Origin: Acidobacteriota bacterium
GTDB taxonomy: Bacteria > Acidobacteriota > Blastocatellia > HR10 > JACQTD01
Reading direction: 5' to 3'
DNA length: 34,726 bases
Assembly (NCBI GenBank): GCA_016210985.1
Contig: JACQTD010000045.1
Span: 1-34,726, forward strand
Position numbers and translations under genes: made by a program. The notes below the pieces were generated by a model that did no database searches, was not told where the DNA came from, and was given only the letters and a program-made list of their open reading frames with translations. Shown piece after piece: positions 9,920 through 19,454 of this stretch (the first letter of the stretch is position 1; every line of letters starts with the position of its first letter).

Positions 9920-9973
9920 CTTCCTCAACTCACTATGACAATAATCCTCTCCTATTTCTTCCCATGTTGATAA

Positions 9974-9979
9974 GGTTCC
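9974..9979 (-). promoter_or_regulatory. Possible ECF-type -35 element (GGAACC) for autoregulation
   Basis: On the minus strand GGAACCTT occurs 55 bases before the chosen sigma start codon, close to the GGAAC core seen upstream of many ECF-controlled genes. It lies between the thiL hairpin and the sigma gene, where a promoter is expected. I could not assign a convincing -10, so this is only a candidate. Confidence 0.3.
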
Positions 9980-10002
9980 CACAATGGCCAATCCCGCGAA
10001 CC

Positions 10003-10026
10003 GGGGGAGGCTGAGCCGCCTCCCCC
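10003..10026 (-). terminator. Hairpin after thiL
   Basis: A perfect 9-bp stem (GGGGGAGGC / GCCTCCCCC, 6-base loop) lies 10 bases beyond the thiL stop. No T-run follows, so it may act as a pause, mRNA-end protector or weak terminator. It separates thiL from the sigma-led pump operon. Confidence 0.4.
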
Positions 10027-10036
10027 AGCAGAACGA

Positions 10037-11017
10037 TTACTTGAAATGATCGAATCCGAGGGGAAGGAGGGGACGGCGTTCCCCATTATCCTCGAGAAGA
10101 ATCATTCCGGGCCGATCGGTGATCTCCCCGATTCGCGTGATGGGGAAGCCCGAGACCAGCGATTTGAGCGCTTCGACGTGATCGGGAGCCACGGTAAAGA
10201 GAAGTTCATAATCTTCCCCGCCGTGCAGCGCCATATCCATCGTAGGGAATCCCGACCGCGGATCGAGTCCGGCGATTGGAAGAGACGAGAGCTCCAGTAC
10301 CGCGCCCACTCCACTTTCTTCACAGATGTGCGTCAAATCGGTCGAGAGCCCGTCACTGATGTCAATCATCGCGCTAGCCAGGCGGTGTTCGGCTAAGACG
10401 CGCCCGAGGGCTACCCGGGGCGTGGGATCCAATTGGGTAAGAATCAACCCGCGAACTTCCTCGGATGAAGCCGTATCCAGCCGCTCCCCATGACGCAACA
10501 ACTCGAGGCCCGCCTTGGCGCCCCCAAGCGCTCCGCTCACCCAAACCTGATCTCCCGCCTTCGCGCCGTCGCGGCGAATGGCCGCGCCGAAGTCGCATTT
10601 TCCGAGCGCCGTGATGTTAATCACCCAGCGATCCGGAGTCGCCGAGAGGTCTCCCCCGATGAGGACCACGCCGAATTCCCGGGAGCGCTCTTCAATGCCC
10701 CTGAGAACTTCGTCGGTCACCTCCCGGTCCGAATTCCGGGGGACGGCAAGCGAGAGCAGCGCGAACTCAGGCTCCGCGCCCATCGCGGCCAGGTCGCTCA
10801 GATTGACCGCCATCGATTTTCTTCCTAGACATCGTGGATCGGTGTACTCCATTGAGAAATGCACGTCCTCGACGAGCTGATCGGTCGTGATTGCCCAGAC
10901 CCTCCCGGCGACATTCCTGATGAGCGCTGCGTCATCCCCGATCCCCAGCAACAGATCGGGATGAGTGCGGAGCGACCGCGCGCGGATCTGTTCAATCAGC
11001 TCCTGTTCGGTCTTCAT
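10037..11017 (-). CDS. thiL: Thiamine-monophosphate kinase
   Basis: The 326-residue protein phosphorylates thiamine monophosphate to thiamine diphosphate using ATP, the last step of cofactor synthesis. It has the AIR-synthase-like fold signatures of ThiL: GIGDDAAL near the N-terminus (metal/substrate), TTDQLVEDVHF, then GRKSMAVNLSDLAAMGAEP, GGDLSA, and DISDGLSTDL in the second domain, with GGEDYELLF close to the end. Length and motif order match the family. It stands alone on the minus strand, with no other thiamine genes and no TPP riboswitch seen in front of it. Confidence 0.96.
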   Translation of the reverse strand: MKTEQELIEQIRARSLRTHPDLLLGIGDDAALIRNVAGRVWAITTDQLVEDVHFSMEYTDPRCLGRKSMAVNLSDLAAMGAEPEFALLSLAVPRNSDREVTDEVLRGIEERSREFGVVLIGGDLSATPDRWVINITALGKCDFGAAIRRDGAKAGDQVWVSGALGGAKAGLELLRHGERLDTASSEEVRGLILTQLDPTPRVALGRVLAEHRLASAMIDISDGLSTDLTHICEESGVGAVLELSSLPIAGLDPRSGFPTMDMALHGGEDYELLFTVAPDHVEALKSLVSGFPITRIGEITDRPGMILLEDNGERRPLLPLGFDHFK

Positions 11018-11185
11018 CGCACGACTCTAAGCCAAGCGTCGCCACGCTGCAATCAACCTTGGGAGGAAGTGAGGATCGCCCTCCGCTCCTGACTCGCAGG
11101 CGAGTGGCGGCCGGCATCGGGGACTCCACGATCGATGAACGGAGTTGCGGCGGTGGGTGACTTTAGCGCCTAGCTCAGGCAGGAA

Positions 11186-11209
11186 GGCGAGCCCTTCTAA
11201 AGGCTCGCC
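11186..11209 (-). terminator. Terminator-like hairpin downstream of the tRNA pair
   Basis: A perfect 8-bp stem (GGCGAGCC / GGCTCGCC, 8-base loop) starts 14 bases after the CCA end of tRNA-Asp. On the minus strand the stem is followed by TTCCT, a weak T-run. Its position just past the tRNA unit fits a terminator. Confidence 0.55.
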
Positions 11210-11223
11210 ATTCCCCGAGTTAC

Positions 11224-11300
<77 letters not shown>

Positions 11301-11307
11301 GCATTCC

Positions 11308-11383
11308 TGGTGGGCGGTACCGGACTTGAACCGATGACCCCCGGTTTGTAAGACCGATGCTCTACCAGCTGAGCTAACCGCCC
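11308..11383 (-). tRNA. tRNA-Val (anticodon TAC)
   Basis: The minus strand gives a 76-nt cloverleaf: acceptor GGGCGGT pairs with ACCGCCC, the anticodon loop is CTTACAA (TAC, valine), the T-arm has GGTTCAAGTCC, the discriminator is A, and CCA is encoded. It is the first gene of the tRNA unit, 7 bases before tRNA-Asp. Confidence 0.96.
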
Positions 11384-11401
11384 TCCAAAAAGGAAACGCG
11401 C

Positions 11402-11430
11402 ATACTAGTGGCCCAAGGTGCCGCTGTCAA
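11402..11430 (-). promoter_or_regulatory. Sigma-70 promoter of the tRNA-Val/tRNA-Asp unit
   Basis: On the minus strand a perfect -35 TTGACA (11425-11430) is followed after exactly 17 bases by TAGTAT (11402-11407). It ends 18 bases before the tRNA-Val 5' end, as expected for a tRNA promoter, and lies just past the stop of the OmpA-family gene, so the tRNAs need not depend on read-through. Confidence 0.75.
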
Positions 11431-11446
11431 TCGACGCCTTCGGCCA

Positions 11447-13654
11447 TTACTGCGGCCGATCGGCTCCCTCGGGCACGATGTAGAGCTCAACCCGCCGGTT
11501 ACGGGCGCGATTTCCACCCGGATCCGGCCGGGAACTGCCAAAGCTCCGAACCTCGATCCGCGCCGGGTCGATTCGCTTATCCCGAACCAGGTACTTCTTC
11601 ACGTTCTCGGCGCGACTCTTGGCGAGCGATTCCGGCTCGCCCTTATCGCAATGGCCGTCGATCAGCAGAACGGACTTCGGTTCCTGCTGCAACCGCAACG
11701 CCACGTCGTCGAGCAGCGCCTTATGCATGTTGTTGACCCGGGCATTGTTCCTGGGGAAGATCAGTTCCTCGCCAAGCCGCGTGGCCTCGGGTTTCCTGAC
11801 GGAATGAACCGTCAGCGTGCGCGAATCGGTATCAGAACCGCCCCGGCCGTCGCTCACCGTCAGCCGTACGGTCACGTTCACCGGCGGGGCGCCCGGTCCG
11901 CCCGTCAAGCCGGTGGTATCCATTCTGACCTCGGTTCCCCTTCCGGTGATCTGTCCGGGACTCACCGACCACTGATAGGTCAGAGGATCATTATCGGGAT
12001 CATGTGCGATCGCCCAGATCCGCACCGTCTCGCCGTCGGTGATCTGCTGTTCCACCTGAGGCGTGCCGACGACGGCGTAGTTGATGGCATCGATCTCGGG
12101 CGGTCGGTTGGCCGGCGGCGGAGGTGGCGCCTGCGGCGCCGGAGCGACGACGCGCAAGCTCCGGGTGGCGCTCGCGGTGCCTCCTTTTCCGTCGTCCACC
12201 GTGACGCTGGTGATGAGATCGACGGGGGCCGAGCCGGTTCGGGGATTAATCCCGGCGGTGTCGAGCGTCACGGTTGGGCCGCTGCCGCTGATCCTTCCCG
12301 CGGTACTGCTCCAGGTGAACCCAAGCACATCGTTGTCGGGATCGCTGGCGCGAGCCGTCAGCCGGATGGGCTCGCCATCCGTGACGCTGTTCTTGTCCGA
12401 ATCGAGCGCCACACTAGGAGGACGATTGTCTGGCTGCACGGCGGCCCGCTTCGGCCTCCGGCCGTAACCCAGGCTGACCACGAAACCATTGACGTCCCCC
12501 TGGTCGATCGTGATGGGGTCGAGAGCCTGGGTCGTGGTATTGAATTGAAAAACGGTTCGCTTGTCCCTGGCATCAAGCAGCGTCCGCCAGCCGCCACCGA
12601 ATTGAAAGCGCCCGTCACAGAGGAAGAAGCGGGCACCGATAACCAGGTCGAGCGGATTCACCGCGTCCTGATTGGGCGTTCCGCCGCCGGCATAAACCGT
12701 ACCATTCAGTTCACCGGTATAGACCATGTAACGGTTGGGCGCCCACTCGAGACCCGTGTTGAGCATCAACTCGTTCCGGCGGTCGAGAATCTTCAGGCCC
12801 TGCGCATGGGGGTCGCCGTTGAAGATGTATCCCACGTTCTGATGAAACCGGAGCCGGTTATCGAAGAACTTCTCGCTCGTGATCAGGACCGGCCCGCCGT
12901 CCAGTTCTCCGGCTCCGCGGCCTTGGGCGAGCCCGTCGAATTCACTGGTCGTGGGGATGCGCAGCAGACCCGCCGCGGCCACGCTGAACCAATGATCGAC
13001 GTCGTTCAGGGCAAGCTTGGCGCCCACGGTGACGTTGCCCAGCCCGTTCCCCGATTGCTTCGGCCCGCCGGCGTCCATGTAAGGGAAAAAGGGCAGGTCA
13101 TTGTAAAAGCTGGGTCGATTGAACGGCTGCAACCCTGACGGCCCCAGGTTCCCGGCGAAGGCGCCGATGACCGGCAGGATGCCTCCACCGAGGGCGAAGG
13201 TATTGGGGAAATAGGCCGTGCCGTCTCTGCCGCCGACCGGGGGCCCAAACGCGAGGAACGGATCGTGACCCGGTCCGCCGTTCGCGAACCGGCCGTCATT
13301 GAAGGCCGAGCCGCTGAGGAAAAACGGCTGCCGGGTAGTAGGTTGCTGGAAGAAATCGACATTGGCGAACAACTCGAGGCGATTGGTGACGCCATAGGTG
13401 AGATTGAAGGGAATACGATTGATATCCAGGTCGCCCGGATCACGATCGAAGTTGTTCCAGAATACGCCAAGCGTGTACTCACCCTTCTTCAGCGTACGGG
13501 CGCTGAACGTCCCGAAGAGCCCCGTGCTGGTCCCTCCCATGGTCGTCGACGTGGTCTGATGGGCGGGATTGACCTCACGCTCCTGCGGCAGCGCCGTACT
13601 CGAGCAGGTGAGGACGATGACGATCGAAATAAGAAACCGTGAGATATTCCTCAT
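11447..13654 (-). CDS. OmpA-family outer-membrane protein with two PKD/Ig-like domains
   Basis: The 735-residue protein starts with a signal peptide (about 1-23). A long N-terminal part (about 30-390) is rich in alternating aromatic and small residues, as in a beta-barrel or porin-like domain. Two similar Ig/PKD-like domains follow, each opening with NRPP and holding SDPDND or HDPDND plus a closing VTVDDGKGG or LTVSDGRGG. The C-terminal OmpA domain (about 630-735) binds peptidoglycan in this family; its DGHCDKGE, SRAENVKKYL, SFGSSRPDPGG and NRRVELYI segments are clear. The role is probably structural, tying the outer membrane to the cell wall. It may also display the PKD-like domains or form a pore, which is inference. 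Confidence 0.87.
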   Translation of the reverse strand: MRNISRFLISIVIVLTCSSTALPQEREVNPAHQTTSTTMGGTSTGLFGTFSARTLKKGEYTLGVFWNNFDRDPGDLDINRIPFNLTYGVTNRLELFANVDFFQQPTTRQPFFLSGSAFNDGRFANGGPGHDPFLAFGPPVGGRDGTAYFPNTFALGGGILPVIGAFAGNLGPSGLQPFNRPSFYNDLPFFPYMDAGGPKQSGNGLGNVTVGAKLALNDVDHWFSVAAAGLLRIPTTSEFDGLAQGRGAGELDGGPVLITSEKFFDNRLRFHQNVGYIFNGDPHAQGLKILDRRNELMLNTGLEWAPNRYMVYTGELNGTVYAGGGTPNQDAVNPLDLVIGARFFLCDGRFQFGGGWRTLLDARDKRTVFQFNTTTQALDPITIDQGDVNGFVVSLGYGRRPKRAAVQPDNRPPSVALDSDKNSVTDGEPIRLTARASDPDNDVLGFTWSSTAGRISGSGPTVTLDTAGINPRTGSAPVDLITSVTVDDGKGGTASATRSLRVVAPAPQAPPPPPANRPPEIDAINYAVVGTPQVEQQITDGETVRIWAIAHDPDNDPLTYQWSVSPGQITGRGTEVRMDTTGLTGGPGAPPVNVTVRLTVSDGRGGSDTDSRTLTVHSVRKPEATRLGEELIFPRNNARVNNMHKALLDDVALRLQQEPKSVLLIDGHCDKGEPESLAKSRAENVKKYLVRDKRIDPARIEVRSFGSSRPDPGGNRARNRRVELYIVPEGADRPQ

Positions 13655-13728
13655 GTCGGGCCTCCATGAGCGGCGAGGCGTAGGTCAGGGAGCCGCTGGT
13701 TATCCGAAGATCAGGAGATGCACAAGTG

Positions 13729-14544
13729 CTATCGCGTCACCTGCTCGAGGTCATTCGCAGGTACAATATGTTCGATCAATCCAAGCTCGCGCGCCAGGCT
13801 GTAGAACAGGTCCAAGCTCCTGAGGTGCTCCGGCGTCAAGTCATAGGTGATGCCATCGGTCAAATAAGCGCGTAGGTAATCGACGTCCAACTCGAGTTCG
13901 CGGGCCCGTTCGGGCAGGATCCGGTCGAGGGCGGCGAGCCCTTCCGCCCGCGCGGAACGAAAGTCGATCGCGTTCAGCCGCTCCAGAGCGGACCGCCGTT
14001 TGGCCCAGAAGGCGAAGGCAAATGGAAACCCCGTATGGTTTTTCCATAGCCTTGCGAGGTCGTAGACGCGAAGTCGACCGGGGTGCGCGGCCTTCCGGAG
14101 TGCAGGGTCCCCGATCAGGAGCACGGCGTCGGCCTCCTCGAGCGTTTGCTCAAGATCAGGCAGCGCGTCCCTGAACTCCACGTCTTGCTGCAGAAACCGG
14201 TGAAACAGGATACGGGTCAGGACTACCGACGTCCTCGACTTCGGATCGAGCGCGACCAGGCGGGCCTCCGCCAGCGGATGGTGCGACAGCAGCACCACAC
14301 TACGAACATCATCCCTGGAAGCCACGGCGATTCCCGGAACCAGCTCCAAGTCCGGAATCCGCTGGTATTCGATCGACGGGATCAGGGCCGCGTCGACTGC
14401 TCCCGATTTGAGCAGCTCGGCGCAACGCGCGGGAGAAATATCTCCGACAAACTCGCATCGATCGCGCTGGGCGCCATAGAGAAAGCTGTAACAGAGTGGG
14501 AAAGAATTCAGGTACGTGGACGCGGCTATGCGCGGAATCGCCAT
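13729..14544 (-). CDS. mqnA: Chorismate dehydratase MqnA (futalosine menaquinone pathway)
   Basis: The 271 residues match MqnA, which dehydrates chorismate to 3-[(1-carboxyvinyl)oxy]benzoate in the futalosine route to menaquinone. It has the periplasmic-binding-like two-lobe fold of the family. Seen: IAASTYLNSFPLCYSF at the N-terminus, ALIPSIEYQRI (the Ser-Ile-Glu stretch that contacts substrate), SRTSVVLTRIL, LLIGDPAL, and the WKNHTGFPFAFAFWA motif. None of the other menaquinone genes is in the window. The gene has its own promoter-like sequence upstream. The presence of this pathway rather than the classic Men route agrees with an acidobacterial origin. Confidence 0.93.
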   Translation of the reverse strand: MAIPRIAASTYLNSFPLCYSFLYGAQRDRCEFVGDISPARCAELLKSGAVDAALIPSIEYQRIPDLELVPGIAVASRDDVRSVVLLSHHPLAEARLVALDPKSRTSVVLTRILFHRFLQQDVEFRDALPDLEQTLEEADAVLLIGDPALRKAAHPGRLRVYDLARLWKNHTGFPFAFAFWAKRRSALERLNAIDFRSARAEGLAALDRILPERARELELDVDYLRAYLTDGITYDLTPEHLRSLDLFYSLARELGLIEHIVPANDLEQVTR

Positions 14545-14584
14545 ACGTATTCGCCCGAGAAACTCAGCTCCACCACGAGATTAG

Positions 14585-14612
14585 TCTATATAAAGGCACA
14601 AAAGGTTGGCAA
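14585..14612 (-). promoter_or_regulatory. Promoter of mqnA
   Basis: Minus strand: TTGCCA (14607-14612), 16-base spacer, TATAGA (14585-14590), about 40 bases before the mqnA ATG. Both boxes are near the sigma-70 consensus. Confidence 0.5.
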
Positions 14613-14676
14613 GCAGCACTGAGATTGGACCCCGAGCGGTGAATCGTCGGCACGATCTCCCGCACAGCACTCAACC

Positions 14677-14979
14677 TCAAGCCCGCGTTCCTTGCGCATG
14701 CAGCAACTCCAGTATGCGGGCCGCTTTCAAGCCGGCGACCGAGACGACCTTCCGGCGGGAGGTTTCGCCTCGGACGATGGCGATGTTCGATTTGGGGGCA
14801 CCCAGCGCGCTTGCGAGCATCTCCACGAGCGCCTTATTGGCACGTCCGTCCACCGGGGCCGCCGTCAGTCGGATCCGGCAGGCGCCCTCGCGGACCCCCG
14901 CGATCTCGTTTCGGGAGGCGCGCGGTTGAACACTGACGTTGAAGAAACAGACTCCGGCATCCTCCCTGATCACGATCAT
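14677..14979 (-). CDS. DUF167/YggU family small protein
   Basis: I take the ATG at 14979, giving 100 residues that fit the DUF167 (YggU) family; the open frame runs further upstream only because it overlaps yggT. Seen: the family core VQPRASRNEIAGV, then IRLTAAPVDGRANKALVEML and the SNIAIVRGETSRRKVVSVAG segment. Its biochemical role is not established. The ATG lies 8 bases past the yggT stop, and in many bacteria this gene follows yggS and yggT, as it does here. Confidence 0.9.
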   Translation of the reverse strand: MIVIREDAGVCFFNVSVQPRASRNEIAGVREGACRIRLTAAPVDGRANKALVEMLASALGAPKSNIAIVRGETSRRKVVSVAGLKAARILELLHAQGTRA

Positions 14980-14987
14980 CGCCGGAA

Positions 14988-15593
14988 TCACCCCAGGATG
15001 GTTACCTGCACCGCCCACCTCAGCATGCTGAGCAGGAAGTAAGCTATGAGCGGAGTGAGATCGAACATCCCCATGGCGGGAATGGTCCTTCGAAGGGGTT
15101 CGAGCACGGGTTCCGTAATCCGGAAGATCCATCGCGATAACCGGTTTCCGTAAAGGCTCAGCCAGGAGAAGAGGACCTGGAGGATAATGCAGATGATGAG
15201 GACCGAAATCGCGGCGAGCAGCAGGTGGCCGACCACGAAACGCAGTCCGCGGGCGGGTTCACCGGCCATAAACGCACTCGCACCGAAGGCGATGCCCTCG
15301 GCTGCGGCCCGAATCTCCGACAGGAGCTGCAAGGTGAAGGCGCCGAGCAAAATACTCAGGAGGATCAGTACCACCGGCGCTATGTCCTGCCTGGCATTCG
15401 CCACCATCGCACTCCGCCGGAGCGGATAGAGCAGCGTTTCCGAGTACCTTCGGATGTTAAAAGCGAACCACCCGAACGGATTGAGCTTGAGCCACCCGAC
15501 CGCCGACCGCAGCAGCACCAGCGCAACCACTCCCCCCATGAAGGTGAGCACGGCAAGGCGGGCAAAACCATACAGGAAATTGACAATCAGCAT
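14988..15593 (-). CDS. YggT family integral membrane protein
   Basis: The 201-residue protein has about four to five hydrophobic membrane segments. They fall into two YggT-type units, one central and one C-terminal; the second shows the pattern LFSWLSLYGNRLSRWIFRITEPVLEPLRRTIP, close to the RxxxxxxEPxLxPxRRxxP hallmark (shown here only as landmark residues around 15060-15140). The family's function is unclear; links to membrane stress and cell division have been suggested. Stop and start are 3 and 8 bases from the neighbouring yggS and DUF167 genes, so all three are one operon. Confidence 0.87.
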   Translation of the reverse strand: MLIVNFLYGFARLAVLTFMGGVVALVLLRSAVGWLKLNPFGWFAFNIRRYSETLLYPLRRSAMVANARQDIAPVVLILLSILLGAFTLQLLSEIRAAAEGIAFGASAFMAGEPARGLRFVVGHLLLAAISVLIICIILQVLFSWLSLYGNRLSRWIFRITEPVLEPLRRTIPAMGMFDLTPLIAYFLLSMLRWAVQVTILG

Positions 15594-15596
15594 CGT

Positions 15597-16316
15597 TCAA
15601 CCCAATCTCGAACGCGGTCCGAAGATCGCGGTTCCCACTCGAACTAGCGTGGCGCCCTCCTCGATCGCGACTTCAAAGTCATGGCTCATCCCCATCGAAA
15701 GATCCGTCAATGGCGAAGAGAACCGCTGCTCCCGGTTGAGCTCCGCCATCAGGTCCCGGGCATGCCGGAAGTAAGGCCGGACCTGCTCCGCGTCCTCGAG
15801 GTAGGGAGGGATGATCATCAGTCCGCAAATCCGGAGGTGGTCCAAGGCGGCCAGCTCCGAAGCCTGCGCTTTCAGCCATGATGCTTCGAATCCCGATTTG
15901 CTCTGCTCCTCACCGAGATTGACTTCCAGGAAGACGGGCAGCCTGGCGGCTCGTTCCTCCGAGAGGCGATTCAACCGCCGGGCCAGTTCGAGGTCATCCA
16001 CGGATTGAACGATATCAAAGATCTCCATGGCCCGCTTGGCTTTGTTTGACTGGAGGTGGCCGATCAAATGCCAGCGCGCGGTACAACCCTTGGACACGAG
16101 CAGGGGAATCTTTGTTGAGGCCTCCTGAACGCGGTTTTCACCGAAATCCATCAGCCCTTCATGCCAGGCCGACAGCACCGAGGTATCGTCGACCGTTTTG
16201 CTGACGGCGACCAGGGTAATCGTTTCCGGATCCCGTCCTGCCCGCTGAGCTGCTTCTGCTATACGACGGCGGACCTCGGCGATTCTCTCCCGGAGATCTT
16301 GACTCAGACTAGGCAT
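15597..16316 (-). CDS. yggS: YggS/PROSC family PLP-binding protein (PLP homeostasis)
   Basis: The 239-residue protein belongs to the YggS/PLPBP family, which binds pyridoxal phosphate in a single TIM-barrel and buffers PLP and amino-acid pools without a known catalytic reaction. The PLP-binding lysine is K40 in TLVAVSKT; other hallmarks are DFGENRVQE, WHLIGHLQSNKAK, SVDDLELARRL, LEVNLGEEQSKSGF and LSMGMSHDFEVAIEEGATLVRVGTAIFG. The size matches the family. It is the first gene of the yggS-yggT-DUF167 operon. Confidence 0.96.
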   Translation of the reverse strand: MPSLSQDLRERIAEVRRRIAEAAQRAGRDPETITLVAVSKTVDDTSVLSAWHEGLMDFGENRVQEASTKIPLLVSKGCTARWHLIGHLQSNKAKRAMEIFDIVQSVDDLELARRLNRLSEERAARLPVFLEVNLGEEQSKSGFEASWLKAQASELAALDHLRICGLMIIPPYLEDAEQVRPYFRHARDLMAELNREQRFSSPLTDLSMGMSHDFEVAIEEGATLVRVGTAIFGPRSRLG

Positions 16317-16445
16317 GGGTGATCCGCTTCATCGCGGCGATCGGCAGGGACCCTGACCTCGACCCGAAGTTGTAATCGGTGGATCCTTCGTGAGCGTGCG
16401 ATTGGGTGCGTGACTACGATGAACGGAGACCGGCGCCGCCCGGAC

Positions 16446-17123
16446 TTACACTCCGGAGAGCAGATGGCCCATCTTTTCTTTTTTTACACGCAGATAATCA
16501 AGATTCTCTCCTGCCGGCGGCATCTCCAAAGGTACCCGCGCATCGACAATCAGCCCGGCCGCTTCGAGCGCCGAGATCTTGGCAGGATTATTTGAGAGGA
16601 CACGCAGTCGTCTGAGACCGAGCGCCTGCAGCACTTCCGCGCAACCCTCGTACGATCGCCCGTCCACCGCCAGACCGAGCTCCAGATTGGCCTCCACGGT
16701 GTCACGGCCCTGATCCTGCAGAGCGTACGCGCGCAACTTGTTCATGATGCCTATGCCGCGGCCTTCCTGCTGTTGGTAGACGATGGCGCCGACTCCCTCA
16801 TCCTCGATCATCTCCATCGCGCGCCGGAGCTGGCGCCCGCAATCACACTTCACCGAGTGGAATACATCGCCGGTAAGGCATTGGGAGTGGATTCGGACCA
16901 GGCAGGAACGATCGGCAGAGAATTCCCCCTTGGCCAATACGACAAACTCCTCATGGCTAGCGCGGTGGCGGAAACCGAGAATCCGGAATTCTCCGACTTC
17001 GGTGGGAAGGCGAGCTTCCGCTACGCATTCGACCGGGCCCTCGTCGGGGAGTCTCCGCGAAGAAGCCCGACGGTCTTCGAGCTTCACGCAGACGCCGCGG
17101 TCACCGTTGCCATCATTACCCAT
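16446..17123 (-). CDS. ribA: GTP cyclohydrolase II
   Basis: The 225-residue enzyme opens GTP to the pyrimidine precursor of riboflavin, releasing formate and pyrophosphate. It has the RibA signatures: RIHSQC with the zinc ligands C82, C93 and C95 (Cys-x10-Cys-x-Cys), [22 protein letters not shown], and [14 protein letters not shown]. It stands alone, not fused to RibB (no DHBP synthase domain), which many bacteria do have. The N-terminal 35 residues are non-conserved, so a later start is possible. It is divergent from atpD and no FMN riboswitch was seen in front of it. Confidence 0.95.
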   Translation of the reverse strand: MGNDGNGDRGVCVKLEDRRASSRRLPDEGPVECVAEARLPTEVGEFRILGFRHRASHEEFVVLAKGEFSADRSCLVRIHSQCLTGDVFHSVKCDCGRQLRRAMEMIEDEGVGAIVYQQQEGRGIGIMNKLRAYALQDQGRDTVEANLELGLAVDGRSYEGCAEVLQALGLRRLRVLSNNPAKISALEAAGLIVDARVPLEMPPAGENLDYLRVKKEKMGHLLSGV

Positions 17124-17371
17124 TCCGTCTCACCTCGATTCGGTTACCTCCCGAACGTGTCATACAAACAAACTCCGAAAAGCCCGCAATTCTATATGAC
17201 GCCGGGTGGGTTGGCAAACCGGCCTTCTCCAGGTTGAACTCCTGAAGAAATAGCCGAGGAAACGGGATGGACCGGAAAATGGCCGCTGGCCAGTCTCAGG
17301 TCGGCCGGGAACCTGAGCCGGGCGATCGCGTGGAAAGTCCTGAATTTTGCTCACTTTGTCATCCGGAAGTG

Positions 17372-17380
17372 TGCTATACT
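17372..17380 (+). promoter_or_regulatory. Extended -10 promoter of atpD within the ribA-atpD gap
   Basis: The 328-base divergent gap 17124-17451 holds GTGTGCTATACT, an extended -10 (TG-C-TATACT; box at 17375-17380), about 70 bases before atpD. No good -35 sits at 16-18 bases, which is usual for extended -10 promoters. The atpD start has a strong Shine-Dalgarno (GGGAGG). I see no gene in this gap. Confidence 0.55.
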
Positions 17381-17448
17381 CCGCGACCTTTTGAGTGCAA
17401 GCGATCATCTTAGGTGGACCCGTCCACCATATTCAGGGAGGAAACTGA

Positions 17449-18870
<1,422 letters not shown>

Positions 18871-18889
18871 TCGCGGAACGAGTGGACCT

Positions 18890-19300
18890 ATGGCGGCTCA
18901 ATTGAAACTTGAGGTGGTTACTCCGGATCGCATGGTGGTGAGCGAGATGGTCGATGAGGTCACCGTACCCGGTCTCGATGGCGAGCTGGGCATCCTGCCT
19001 GAGCATACTTACCTGATGAGCATGCTGCAGACCGGTGTACTCTCTTATCGGACGCAGAGCTCGCGGTCACAGCTCGCAGTCTCAGGCGGATACGTCGAGG
19101 TGCAGCCCGACCGTGTGATCGTCCTCGCCGAGGTGGCCGAGCGGCCGGATGAGATTGATATCGAGCGGGCGCGCAAGGCACGGGATGAGGCGCTGCAGGA
19201 AGTGAGCAAGAGCGACTCCGAGTTGAATCTCGCCACCGCCCAGGGCCGCCTCCAGCGCGCGCTGAACCGCCTTCATGTGGCCAGGCGAGGGACCGACTGA
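18890..19300 (+). CDS. atpC: F1 ATP synthase epsilon subunit
   Basis: I use the ATG at 18890 (136 residues, MAAQLKLEVVTPDRMV); the frame is open upstream only through overlap with atpD. It has the epsilon layout: an N-terminal ten-strand beta sandwich (GELGILPEHTYLMSMLQTGVL, GGYVEVQPDRVIVLAEVAE) and two C-terminal helices (about 88-135) that can inhibit F1. The start is 19 bases after the atpD stop. The C-terminal end lies next to a remnant of another gene on the opposite strand. Confidence 0.96.
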   Translation: MAAQLKLEVVTPDRMVVSEMVDEVTVPGLDGELGILPEHTYLMSMLQTGVLSYRTQSSRSQLAVSGGYVEVQPDRVIVLAEVAERPDEIDIERARKARDEALQEVSKSDSELNLATAQGRLQRALNRLHVARRGTD

Positions 19301-19304
19301 ATCC

Positions 19305-19436
19305 TCAGGACTCGAGAATGCAATACACCGTCTCGCCCGCGGTGAAGACGCGCTGAAGAAACCGGTTGCCGTGCCGTTGCCAGACCTCCCGAATGCGAGA
19401 AATCTCCACGACGTCGATCCCCAGTCCGACGATCAT
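19305..19436 (-). pseudogene. acpS: N-terminal fragment of holo-ACP synthase gene
   Basis: The minus strand encodes 43 residues from an ATG at 19436 to a TGA at 19305, and they match the start of AcpS closely: [12 protein letters not shown] with the metal-binding Asp, then [20 protein letters not shown] normal AcpS is about 120 residues and continues with a FAAKEA motif carrying the second metal ligand; here the frame stops after four more residues and runs into the atpC end. So only the first third remains and it cannot be an active phosphopantetheinyl transferase. It lies antisense to the upstream part of the pgeF open frame. This is seen in the sequence; that it is a decayed copy is inference. 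Confidence 0.72.
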
Positions 19437-19454
19437 GGCCGGGCCTTCGGGTGG

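Noticed and set aside
9920-9991. N-terminal extension of the pump-operon sigma factor from TTG 9991
   Set aside because: It adds 24 residues without sigma homology and would place the start over the likely promoter.
11018-11185. TPP riboswitch upstream of thiL
   Set aside because: No conserved thi-box sequence was found in the stretch before the gene.
11408-13138. 576-codon + strand open frame
   Set aside because: It is antisense to the OmpA-family gene, which has a signal peptide, PKD-like domains and an OmpA C-terminus.
17160-17408. 82-codon minus-strand open frame in the ribA-atpD gap
   Set aside because: No ribosome-binding site or homology, and it covers the atpD promoter region.
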